DNA of 64,000 nt from Drosophila miranda. Taxonomy: Eukaryota; Arthropoda; Insecta; Diptera; Drosophilidae. Both the position numbers and the translations under genes were made by a program. The DNA lies in NCBI RefSeq assembly GCF_003369915.1, contig NC_046674.1, forward strand, positions 7,192,001 through 7,256,000. Direction: 5' to 3'. Shown piece by piece: positions 29,801-37,948 of the stretch. Under the pieces are notes generated by a model. The model was not told the DNA's origin and searched no databases. It saw only the letters and a program-made list of their open reading frames with translations. The stretch's first letter is position 1, and each line of letters opens with the position of its first letter.

Positions 29801-32800
29801 ACAACCCGCTGATGTCCATGCAGTTGATCTTGCCGCGACGACCAGAGCACTTGACCGGGGCATCGCTGTTGTGGAAGATGCACTCGAAGGCGTCCGTGAT
29901 GTTCAGGCACTGGCCGGCGGTGCAGTTGAAAGTGCCTGTGAGGTTCTTGCACTCATCGTTGATGCAGCGCGCCTTGTCCGCCCGGTCCTGGTCGATGCCG
30001 TAGCACGTCTTGTTCGCCGAGTTCGTGCAGTTCTGGAAGATGAGATTGGAGCCGTTGCTGCGTAGATTCACGTAGATCTGGATGCAGGCACCTGACGTCT
30101 TGCTCAGGCACCACTCCCCGCAGCTGCCCCACTCGCAGTTGTCCTTATTCAGGGCCCTCGTGGTGGTGCACATCACGGGGGTTGGGTCGATGCCGCTTTT
30201 GAAGGCACGCGTGGACGGCATGTATATGGCCACCGTGAGGTAGACTAGGGCCACTGAACTGAGCACCAGTGTCATCTGGCAGATGCAGATGGTGCCACAG
30301 ATCCTGGTGTCCTGTGGCGGCACAACCAGATCCTCTTCGGCCACCTTTTTTTTGCCCATTTCGTGCGGCTGTGTTTGTGGACTTGCGTTAAACTGGGGGC
30401 AAACGGCAGGTGTTCTGTTCTCCTCTGTTCTAGGTTCTGCTGGTTAATCCCTGGGCTGTAATCTAATTAGGAGCACACATCGTCTTGGATTGGCAGGCAG
30501 TGAGGCAGTAAAGCAGGCAGGGCAGTCTATCGATTGAGCAAGCAGTTTTGCGTGGGAGGGTGAAGAGCTTGAGCCTGAGCCTGTGCCTGTGCCTCTGTGT
30601 GTTATATAACGCTGGCCCACTCGTTTGCGTATGCTTTTTGCTTTTTGCGGGGAGGACGTGGGATTCGAATCTGCAAGTTACACGGGCTGCGCGCACGTTT
30701 TTGATGTTCCAGATGGAGTGACACTTTTCGATCGATTTTTATTTGCTTTCACTTTACAAAATTTTGCCCCATACGGAACCCAATTGCATCACGTGCTTTG
30801 CGTGGTCAGGATATCTCTCCGTCGCCTTCGCCGCTCCCTCTTCAAAGCTGTCGTTCTCTTTGAGCTGTTGGATCCATTTGCTGATTTCTGATTGCTAGAT
30901 TTATTTATTGGTCTTTTTTTCTAGTATTTTTGGTAATTATTTTTCGCTTGATTGGCGACCAGCAGCTAGCAGCTGCCGTGCTTGGGGCTCGTGACAATTT
31001 TCAGACTGGGCCCAAGGCTCTGGCTTTGCTCTGCACAGAGTTCGCGCTGCGAGTGATTTCGGATTGGCGAATGGAGAATGCACTCGGCTCTCCTCCGCTC
31101 CGCTCTCTGGCGCCTCACTGACCGCCGACAACATGCCGCCACCGTCGCGTGCCCCACGAGATGCCACTTCGTTCGGGGGTCGTGTGGCACATGTTAGCTT
31201 TGGAGCCTGCTCTCCGGTTTGGGGGGCACAAAAATCTCAGAGCAGAGCAGCGCCATGCGCGCGCATTTTTATTGCAAAATCAATAGAGTTCCGCATTCAC
31301 GTTTTTGGTGCTGTCGAACGCAAAGGCACAGCAAAGAATCTATGGGCATCCCCCGACCTAATACCCACCCAATACCCCTCCACACTGACACTGGCTCTAA
31401 CGCTCACGCTCACTGAATTTTCATTGATTAAGTCGTCCTCCGCATGGCGGCCGTGGGTGCAAGTGCACTCTCTGTTCAATGTTGTGTTGTGCTCCAGATT
31501 GAGGCAACTGCAGGACGCGGACAGGGTCGGCTGCTGCTCCTCTCTGTTCTCCCCCATCCAGAAGGGCGTGCTGGGCTGCCATGACGCCATCGTACATTAT
31601 AGCTATCAGCAGACAAGTACTATATTTAACTTCTGTGCGTAAAAAGTACAAAAATTGGTTAGCGAAATTCGTTAGCAGATTGTATTTCGGTGTAAGTTCC
31701 GTAGTGTGAGGAGTGACAGCATCATCTTTAGCTGGAGTCGACTGTCGAACGTCATCGAGATTAATAATGTTTCAGTATATTGTCATCCCTCCTTGAGGGG
31801 ATGGTTCCAGGCTTTGGCAATGAGTCGCACGGTTTCCTGGGTTAGCTTTGGTCCAATCAGCGGATTCAGTTGCGCCAAATAGCAGCAGAGCCAGAAGAGC
31901 CAGCAACAGACCGCCGCCAGCAGGAAGATGCAGCGCACCAGATCTTGTTGATGCGCCTTGGACACCAGACTAGGTCCCATCAGACCCACAGCGGCCCAGA
32001 AGACGGTGAAGAAGAGAATCGTGAGGATGACTTCCATGTTGTTGACGCTTCAGTTCAACTTTCCTTTTCTTATGACTAACAGCGGGCGTAAAATTAACTT
32101 TGTTTTCTTTATCGTGTCGAAAAATGTCCTAACGCCTTTCGAAAATCCCAAGACGGGGAGACTTTACAGCACTGATGTACGCACGGGTGATCATTTACAA
32201 CACTAGCAAACAGATGGTTGGCTTTGAACCTAGTGCGCCTAGTGGAGAATTTCTACCCCTTTTATGCAAATTGTAATTTTGAAACCATTTATTACTCTGG
32301 AATTCTGATGGCAATGAATATTTACAAAAAATCTAAAACAAAATCCGTTGGATGCAACTTCGTTCAACAAACACAGCGTTGACGACCCTCTTTCTGACGC
32401 GCCATGGGAGAGAGTGCATCTCCAATGGAGATATATCTAGACAGAATGTTTTTTCAATACCACTTGGACACGCTCCACACTAAAGTTTCGTGTTTATAAC
32501 ATCCACATTGAATAATCAATGGCAGGGCCAAAGTTATTGAGGAATGTTGCTGTTGCCCCTCCATATACACATGTATGTACATGTACATATGTACTAGTAT
32601 ATGCGGAATGCGCTCATAAGTAGGCAGCGCTTGTGGTGGGAAGGAAGGTCAATCAATGAGCAATGAAGGATTTATTTCATCATGACTTGAGTTCGATTTC
32701 TTCAATTGGACTGCAATTTCTTGTAGTACTCACATGTAAATTGTGGATGTTGAACCATCGAATGTTGAGGTTTATTTACGTTCACAGCACACGCACACGC

Positions 32801-35800
32801 GGTGGGGGAGAGGACACGAGCAACGACCGACGAGAGAGGCATGCCATGGGGCAGGACACACACACACCAATATACAAGCAGTAGTCCGAATATCCGTGTC
32901 GCACTGGCCAGCAAAGTCGTTTCATAATAAAACGCAGTCACAGCCTCTTAGCACACGCCTACACATTATGCACTTGTCGAGTAGGGATTATTGAATGATT
33001 TCGCTGGCTGATCCGCAGCTATTCATAAGGCAGTAATGATTTGATTTTTGGTTTTTCCTTCCATTTCCCACTGGCCAGCGAGCCGAGAAAATTCCAAACA
33101 GCCGAACTATGTGACGTGCACGGCTCACGGCTCACGTTTCCCTGCTGTTTACGGCCAGCTCTTCTGACATTTCTCTGCCTTTTCTGGCTCTGGCTCTGGC
33201 TCCGACTCCGTCGCTGGTGGTCGCTCGTCTCTGCCCCAATGTGAGTGTATGCTGGTGGGGCGCAGGCGCTGTCAGGCTTTACGTCATCCAAGTGGCCCGT
33301 TGCTCGTTGCTGCCACTGGGACAGCTTTCGGGGGAGAGCTTCCTCAACGGAACAGGGCAAAAGCTGCGCTCTCAAGCTCGCGTTTGAAGCTCTTGCCGCG
33401 CACACACTAATGACGGGGCATGGGCCCTTGCTTCAGCTGCAGCGTTGCCAGTGGCAGGCAGTCCTTTCGGTGAAGAGTTTACCGTTCGTTCTCTCGTTGC
33501 CGTCATCGTCGCAGCCGTTGGGGCTGTCTTTTGGTTGCCGTCGCCGTCGTCGTCGCTGCTCCTCTATTGTCGTTTGTCGCCACAGCCATAGCCACAACCA
33601 TTGCCATAGCCAAAGCCATCGCCTCTTCTTGTCCGTTGTTTCGCTAAGGCTCCTCCTGCGATAATGGCAAGAAAGAAATTTGGAACGCGAACGTGAATGT
33701 TTTTTTTTGTGTGTTTTGCAACTTTTGACCCCGTGCGCGCAATCAGGTCATAAAAATTGTTAACTCTAAAAGTATGAAATGAGACGAGGAGCTATGGCCA
33801 TGCCTATGCCCATGCCCACTCTCTGTTGACTCCGGGTAAACACTGGGAAAACTGTGACTGTGTGGTACGGGGCGGTGCGGGGGGGTTTTCCTTTCCGTGT
33901 GATTGAAAATGCGTAATCGTTCCTGTCGTCCGTTGCCGTTCACCGCGTAACCTGAACCTTGAGTAAACACACACACAGACTCAAAATCTGTAACACACAC
34001 ACACACACACACCCACACACAGCCAGTAGCAGCACGCAACTCTACGTCACTCAATCAGAAGCGAGGGGGGTGGTGTCGGAAAGAGACACATGCCAGTGTG
34101 GTTTTCCCCACAATAGAAATACAAGAAATTTGTGTGCTCCAACTACATTTAATTGATCTGCCTCTATGGGAAATCTTTTTAGTGGCGGAGGCAGCTGAAA
34201 AATCGTTTCGTGCAAAGCACAAGAAGTTGCCAAGGAGGCAGTAGTCCTCCTCATACTCTCAATCCTTCAGCAGTTGCCAGAGGGTAGGGTAAGGTAGGGT
34301 ATGGGTTGAGGGGTCTGGCAGTCGTCGTCGCCGCCGCCGCCTATATATGCCGCATAATTTCGATTGGAGCTGGCAGGCTCTCCTTTCTTTTACTCACTCA
34401 CTCTCTCTCTCTCTCTCTCTGTTTCTACAGTGACTTTGTGGTAGGGCTTGCATGTGCACGGCCACTCTATGTGACTGTGTGTGTGTGTGTGAAAGCGTGC
34501 CAAATGAATTGAAAATTACATGTGGCTCCACACAGTCTCCTCCCCGCCCCTCTTTCTCAGCAGCAACACTGCATTTGGGGCCTGACTGAAGGAGTTTTAT
34601 TATTTAAACATGCCGCTCGTGCCCGTTCCCGTGCTGGTGCTATGCCTCTGAGCTCATTGCTGCCCCAGCCTGCGCCGCGTGTTTCCGTTTCGTAATACTC
34701 CTCACAGTAAGAGCCAAGAGCCCCACTTTCAACTGGCCAAACAGAAACGAAACCAGCAACAGCCCCGCGACTAGTCGTCGGTCGAGGTTATATAAAAATA
34801 AACGCAAGCGGACATTTACACACGTCGTCACCTTTTCCCCGGGGGTTTAAAAATACCAATTTACTAGCGCATTAACGGTAAACGTGGTATCAGTATTTTA
34901 AACCGAGTCCTCTCTCTCTCTCTCTTTGTCTCTGTCTCGTTCTCCAACACAGTTTTGAACTGCACGTGGCACGGATAGTGTGTGAAAGCTGTGGAGAGAG
35001 GGAGACACCGAAAACAAAACAAAGCAAAAACAGTGAAAAAGGAGAAAGATAGCAACCAAAAACTTTCCGTCCAGCATTCTTTTTTTAAATGTACATAGAA
35101 AAGTATTGAACAAGTGAACCAAATGCCAGGCTAAGAAGCATCGGTGGAACCAACAGCAGCAGCGAACCGCAGAGCAGAGTGAGACCTCCACAAAATTGGC
35201 CATTGGCAGGCCACGGACGGAACACAAAACACGCACACACACAAACAGCCTCACACATAAATACACAAGCACACGCACTCACACTTGCAGAAGAATCAAG
35301 CTTAGCCTTTTGCCGCAGTCATAAAATAATCAAGCCGAGGCAGCAGCTAAATCAAGCCAGAGGAAGAGGACGCGGACGTGGACGTGAACGTGGACAAAGA
35401 GGAGGAAGAGGCACTGCAGCAACAGCAGCAGCATCATCGTGCTGATGTTGACGAAACATCTCCGTTGGGAGGCATAAAGCAATTAGTAAAGGTTGAATCC
35501 CCGCACGCACACCAGCACGTTGAACACGTGTGCATACGTACGCACTGCCACAGAGAGTGAGAGAAAGACATTGGGAGAGGAGAGTGCGGAGGGGAAGAAC
35601 AGAAGAACAGAACGGATCCAGGATGCGTGGGGGAGTCAATAGAGACACGCGCCCCCAAAGGAGTATTTAGCCTAATCGAGTGATGCGCAGCACAGAAATG
35701 CAGGGCGCCGCCGCCTTCAGCCTGCCTTATTGCAGATGCCAGAGATGTCCAAGATAACGGGGAAACAGCAGCAGCAGCAGAGCAAGAAAAAGAAGAGAAG

Positions 35801-37948
35801 GACAGCAACAACAACAGGAACAACAACAGCAACAAAAAGAACAAGAGGAGAAGGAAGGACACGACACACAAACAGCAGAAAGCGAGAAACGAAAATCGAA
35901 CTCTCCCTGTGATATAACTTGCACCGTAATCGTAAATCTAGCTTGTAGTTCATCGTTATTTATCGATTAACTAATTAATTAATCTAAGCGCAACACTCTA
36001 ACCTAAGTACAAGATTAACCTCACTCCATACTCGCCTAAAGCACGCCCCAGGATAATCTATTTGCAACTATACGGATAATACTTATATTACACTACCGCT
36101 GCTGCCCCTCTGCCCAAACCCAAACGGAAACCTAAAACCGAAAACCCAAGCATTTGGAATACTTTGCTGCCGCTCTGCTCCGCTGCCGCCGCCGCCGCCA
36201 GACCTGCGCCAATTGAGAAATTAAAACCAGGCTTTATTCAAAGCTAAATCTGAGAAGCTCTCCATCAAAAGTGGGAGAGAGAGTGAGTGAAAGAGAGACC
36301 AAAATCAAACCTAAACTCCAACAGAATGGGAGATGAGGCCGACAAACGTACGGGCAAGGAGAAACTGCTCTTCTACACGACTGCCTTCTTCATCTTGCTG
36401 GGCACGTTCAGCCTGTTCGCGTTCCTCTTTCTGGTGCCGTTCGTCATCGAGCCGGCCTTCACCACGATCTTCATGCAGTTCGAGGAGGTGCCGGCTTTGT
36501 GCGAGACCTACGACACGGAGATCTTCTATGGCGCCAAGAACTGCTCGTGGTCTTCGTGCCGCGAGGGCTGCACCAAGGACATCTACACGTGCACCCAGAT
36601 ACGGGTCAACTATCGCCTCAATCTGTACAACTTCACGGACGAGTTCAACTTCACGGAGTACCACATTAACCTGAAGGAATCCGAGCGCGTGATACCGCCC
36701 GTGAAGCGCACGGATCGCTATGAGCGAGCGTTGCGGGACTACGAATACGATAATCTGGGCGGTGGCATCGATGGCACCGGCCTGGACGTCGACATAGGTG
36801 CGGGCGGAAGGCTGGATCAGTTGAGCTTCGGTGATGCAGACGGCTCCAATGGCTTTCTGATTGAGGACTCGGATGATGAGCGGGGTCTGAGTGCCACGGG
36901 CACCTTGATCAACGACGAGCGCCATCCCTTCGATGAGATCTCCGAGCTGAATGAGGGTCTGATGGGCAACAGGTCCATGTACTACTATGTGGGCGCCCGC
37001 CTCTTTCCCAATGTGAAGGGGTGTGGCTATCCGCCCATGCTGAACTGCACCATCTGGCTGAGGCGGTATACGAAGATCGGGATGAAGTTCCCCTGCTACT
37101 ACTCAAGGGTGGACCCCAGTCTGGTGATCAGCGACCTGGACTACTGGCAGAACACCCTCAATCTGGTGTACTCCATGGCCATACCCATTCCCTCGTTTAT
37201 CATTTCGGTCATCTACTTGACGTACGCCTACTTCAAGATCTACAACGAGGACGAGGAGACGGCGCCTCTCGATAAGAATGCCGAGGACATGGACATTGAT
37301 GATATCGATGCCGTCGACGACAGTGACGGCGCCGTCCTGGCCGACAATGTCGCCGGCAGCCAAATCATCAACATGGACTCCACCACCAATGACAGTTGTC
37401 TGGAGGGTGTCCTGCCCAATGGTGGTCCCGGCATGACCACCTCCATATCGCAGGGTGGCTCGGTCACCACCCCCGGTCCATATATCGCACAATCTCCGGC
37501 GGGCTCCCAGATGACGCCCAATTCGGAGATGAACTCGTTCGGTCATCAGTTGAAAGTTCAGATGGCCGACGAGCTGTCCAGGGATTCCCTGGAGAACGGT
37601 GTGCTCTCAACGTCCAACTCAGTCCAAGGGTAAGATTATCCGAAACCATTTTCGGTATGTGAACTTTGTTAACAAAGGTTTGGGATAAAAACTACCTTCC
37701 ATTTATGAGACATAATATCATATATGTACATATGTACCCCTTCTACCATTAAAGTACTTATTATATTAATCTATTATCTTTTGGAGATCTTAGCTCTTAA
37801 CTCAACCCACACGTTTTCCCTTTTTCCATTGCAGAAACTTGAGCAAGACGATGACGACGAGTATCTCAACTCCACCTGGGCCGACAGCGGCAGTCTGAAA
37901 CGTCAGGCGCATGGTCTGGAAAATGTTAGATTCCGATTCGGAAAATGA
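18902..37948 (+). CDS. CFAP298 (C21orf59/Kurly)-type ciliary dynein-assembly protein; its last intron hosts the TipE cluster
   Basis: Exons 18902-19276, 19334-19603, 19660-19776 and 37835-37948; 291 residues, the family length (about 290). The N-terminus (MVVLKVKRGDETLFLYE) and the C-terminal DDDDEYLNSTWAD...LKRQAHG tail are typical of CFAP298, a cytoplasmic factor needed for outer dynein arm assembly and cilium motility. In flies this implies a role in sperm flagella and chordotonal neurons. Exon 3 ends in phase 0 at EELK with a GTAAGA donor. Reading on meets a stop after eight codons, and no alternative terminal exon follows. The only exon encoding the conserved tail starts at 37835, across an 18,058-bp intron containing Teh4, Teh2, Teh3, VhaM9.7-a and most of tipE. 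That exon is shared with tipE in another frame. The melanogaster name is, from memory, CG18675; I have not verified it. Confidence 0.9.
20486..22650 (-). CDS. Teh4: Teh4: long TipE-homologous sodium-channel auxiliary subunit with cysteine-rich ectodomain
   Basis: Seven exons (minus): 22650-22505, 22428-22218, 21978-21894, 21833-21631, 21551-21385, 21319-21025, 20953-20486; 524 residues. Topology is N-in, membrane segment about 21-45, a large loop rich in Cys and NxS/T sites, membrane segment about 389-410, and an acidic cytoplasmic tail of about 115 residues. The loop starts with NCPWASCGEWCLTRTSG, the TipE-family signature, followed by EGF-like cysteine spacing (FNCNNGTACNN, CHHKAD, FDCDRYC). 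TipE-like proteins bind Para sodium channels and raise current or alter gating. The intron after exon 3 needs a GC-AG donor (GCAAGT at 21893) to keep frame. It is the closest paralogue of Teh3 (29013-30359). The symbol rests on remembered gene order (CG15003 next to mas); Teh3 and Teh4 could be swapped. Confidence 0.87.
22651..26227. other. Gene-free: Teh4 upstream DNA and Teh2 downstream / 3' UTR DNA
   Basis: 22651-23550 is the Teh4 5' side, GC-richer, with TGGAGTGG repeats (22888-22925) and a CT run near 23450-23500. 23560-26227 is AT-rich with many TATATGTA-type runs, a (TG)n at 24706-24730, another at 25381-25420, and a 7-bp AGCATAC tandem repeat near 25990-26030. It is plausibly a long Teh2 3' UTR, but no unambiguous end could be chosen. 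Confidence 0.5.
26228..27327 (-). CDS. Teh2: Teh2: short TipE-homologous sodium-channel auxiliary subunit
   Basis: Four exons (minus): 27327-27066, 26980-26785, 26717-26544, 26468-26228; 290 residues. A Ser/Thr-rich cytoplasmic N-terminus of about 80 residues precedes membrane segment 1 (about 81-107, ILSVFTFLFLIPFVVDPA). An extracellular loop holds NCSWSSCREGC, nearly identical to the same stretch in TipE. The conserved GCGYPP...NC motif and a FPCYYSRAYP motif (TipE has FPCYYSRVDP) come next. Membrane segment 2 (about 243-266, ILSLIIPNVLFAISIGVLSY) and a Cys-rich juxtamembrane tail (CPCCEKAC) end the protein. It is nested and antisense within the CFAP298-type intron, between Teh4 and Teh3. 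The role is modulation of Para channel expression and inactivation. The loop is compact and lacks the EGF-like insertion of Teh3 and Teh4, which groups it with TipE and TEH1. Confidence 0.88.
27328..29012. other. Gene-free: Teh2 upstream and Teh3 downstream DNA
   Basis: Pyrimidine-rich and TG-rich sequence on the plus strand, including CTGTGTGTGGGTGTG repeats near 28018-28082, a GATCGATCGGTCGATCGAGTCGAGTC run at 28280-28307, and a GTGGCTGTGGCTGTGGG repeat near 28434-28465. No exon was recognised; it presumably contains the Teh2 promoter/5' UTR and the Teh3 3' UTR. Confidence 0.5.
29013..30359 (-). CDS. Teh3: Teh3: long TipE-homologous sodium-channel auxiliary subunit, single coding exon
   Basis: One uninterrupted frame of 448 residues from ATG 30359. 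It has a cytoplasmic N-terminus (MGKKKVAEEDLVVPP), membrane segment 1 at about 22-45 (ICQMTLVLSSVALVYLTVAIY), and a Cys/Asn-rich ectodomain. The ectodomain has the NCEWGSCGEWCLSKTSG signature, EGF-like spacing (FNCTAGQCLN, CSRGTCRK, YNCDRRC) and INLEGCVNTL. Membrane segment 2 lies at about 377-400, then a short tail with GDDAKMR, as in Teh4. It is clearly the paralogue of Teh4, with the same domain order and cysteine pattern, but Teh4 has six introns and this gene none. Expected role: auxiliary subunit of the Para sodium channel. The symbol is by remembered order (Teh4-Teh2-Teh3-tipE). Confidence 0.88.
   Translation of the reverse strand: MGKKKVAEEDLVVPPQDTRICGTICICQMTLVLSSVALVYLTVAIYMPSTRAFKSGIDPTPVMCTTTRALNKDNCEWGSCGEWCLSKTSGACIQIYVNLRSNGSNLIFQNCTNSANKTCYGIDQDRADKARCINDECKNLTGTFNCTAGQCLNITDAFECIFHNSDAPVKCSGRRGKINCMDISGLYSCSRGTCRKIRTPYNCDRRCVDIPTRNKNVVVLSGDKVYLSQCQNAINAETLEEVWNESSENVAMTSCYFIKNTSDRVDAVDCINGSTLEHNMLSDLTNFTYLSHLHVSVATPVPEIAPPDVDLTISNESKLMINLEGCVNTLMDECKEFLKDFGRDGSDHNARARFPCFYSPGKKDIVVARFDLEVTYRQFVFASVVPSVLFVVSCSILLMCQKTVYVGDDAKMRFKGCVDTETILNKNNVGAPTNGDMGGGGGDEVMAL
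30360..31782. other. Gene-free: Teh3 upstream and VhaM9.7-a downstream DNA
   Basis: It contains the likely Teh3 promoter/5' UTR and VhaM9.7-a 3' sequence. A minus-strand frame at 31297-31590 (97 codons, true ATG) is the only candidate for a small gene, but it lacks supporting features. TTTATT at 31268-31273 is a possible minus-strand AATAAA. Confidence 0.45.
31783..32037 (-). CDS. VhaM9.7-a: V-type H+-ATPase membrane subunit e (M9.7)
   Basis: An 84-residue frame from ATG 32037, the usual size of subunit e (about 80-85). It has two hydrophobic helices, at about 5-27 and 34-55 (CIFLLAAVCCWLFWLCCYLAQLNP is the core of the second). Between them is the short polar loop with KAHQQDLVR, and a polar tail PLIGPKLTQETV follows the second helix, as in the eukaryotic Vo subunit e family. 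The subunit sits in the membrane-embedded Vo sector of the proton pump that acidifies endosomes, lysosomes and apical membranes. It is intronless and nested in the CFAP298-type intron on the opposite strand, between Teh3 and tipE. Of the fly paralogues, gene position favours VhaM9.7-a (CG1268). Confidence 0.88.
   Translation of the reverse strand: MEVILTILFFTVFWAAVGLMGPSLVSKAHQQDLVRCIFLLAAVCCWLFWLCCYLAQLNPLIGPKLTQETVRLIAKAWNHPLKEG
32038..36325. other. Gene-free 4.3 kb: VhaM9.7-a promoter side and tipE upstream / 5' UTR DNA
   Basis: No coding exon found. It holds many microsatellites: (CA)n at 33985-34016, (CT)n at 34399-34420 and 34912-34926, CAG/CAA runs at 35400-35435 and 35764-35840 giving Gln-rich false frames, and GCCGCC near 36183-36200. 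The purine-rich stretch just before 36326 reads like tipE 5' UTR. Confidence 0.55.
36326..37898 (+). CDS. tipE: TipE: founding auxiliary subunit of the Para voltage-gated sodium channel
   Basis: Exons 36326-37629 and 37835-37898; 455 residues (melanogaster 452). The start is MGDEADKRTGKEK, as in melanogaster; an in-frame ATG at 36287 lies upstream. Membrane segment 1 is about 15-42 (FFILLGTFSLFAFLFLVPFV). The ectodomain has KNCSWSSCREGC, N-glycosylation sites near 72, 102, 108, 215 and 240, and GCGYPPMLNC. Membrane segment 2 is about 279-303 (IPSFIISVIYLTYAYF), followed by a 150-residue acidic then Ser/Gly-rich cytoplasmic tail. TipE stabilises functional Para channels; loss causes temperature-sensitive paralysis. 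The final exon adds NLSKTMTTSISTPPGPTAAV, split through a Gly codon (GG|A). The same acceptor and exon are used by the CFAP298-type gene in another frame. Without splicing the frame stops at once (CAA GGG TAA, 37631-37633). Confidence 0.96.
37835..37898 (+). other. Dual-coding segment: last tipE exon and last CFAP298-type exon in different frames
   Basis: The acceptor at 37833-37834 feeds both mRNAs. In the CFAP298 frame, entered in phase 0, it reads KLEQDDDDEYLNSTWADSG. In the tipE frame, entered with two bases (GG) from the upstream exon, the first A completes Gly and the rest reads NLSKTMTTSISTPPGPTAAV then TGA at 37896-37898. The CFAP298 frame runs on to TGA at 37946-37948. Confidence 0.9.

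Larger units (their letters stand above)
19777..37834 (+). other. 18-kb intron of the CFAP298-type gene containing nested genes
   Basis: Donor GTAAGA at 19777 and acceptor TTCCATTGCAG ending at 37834. Three TipE-like genes and a V-ATPase subunit gene lie inside on the opposite strand, and tipE lies on the same strand. The first 700 bp (19777-20485) hold no gene, only a TATA(n) run near 20240 and a TCTGT repeat near 20337-20357. Confidence 0.85.

Noticed and set aside
35730-35912. Gln/Lys-rich plus-strand frame before tipE
   Set aside because: CAG/CAA/AAG microsatellite in the tipE upstream region; no splice or start evidence.
37003-37546. Minus-strand open frame opposite the tipE tail
   Set aside because: Shadow of tipE, whose protein matches the known family throughout this region.
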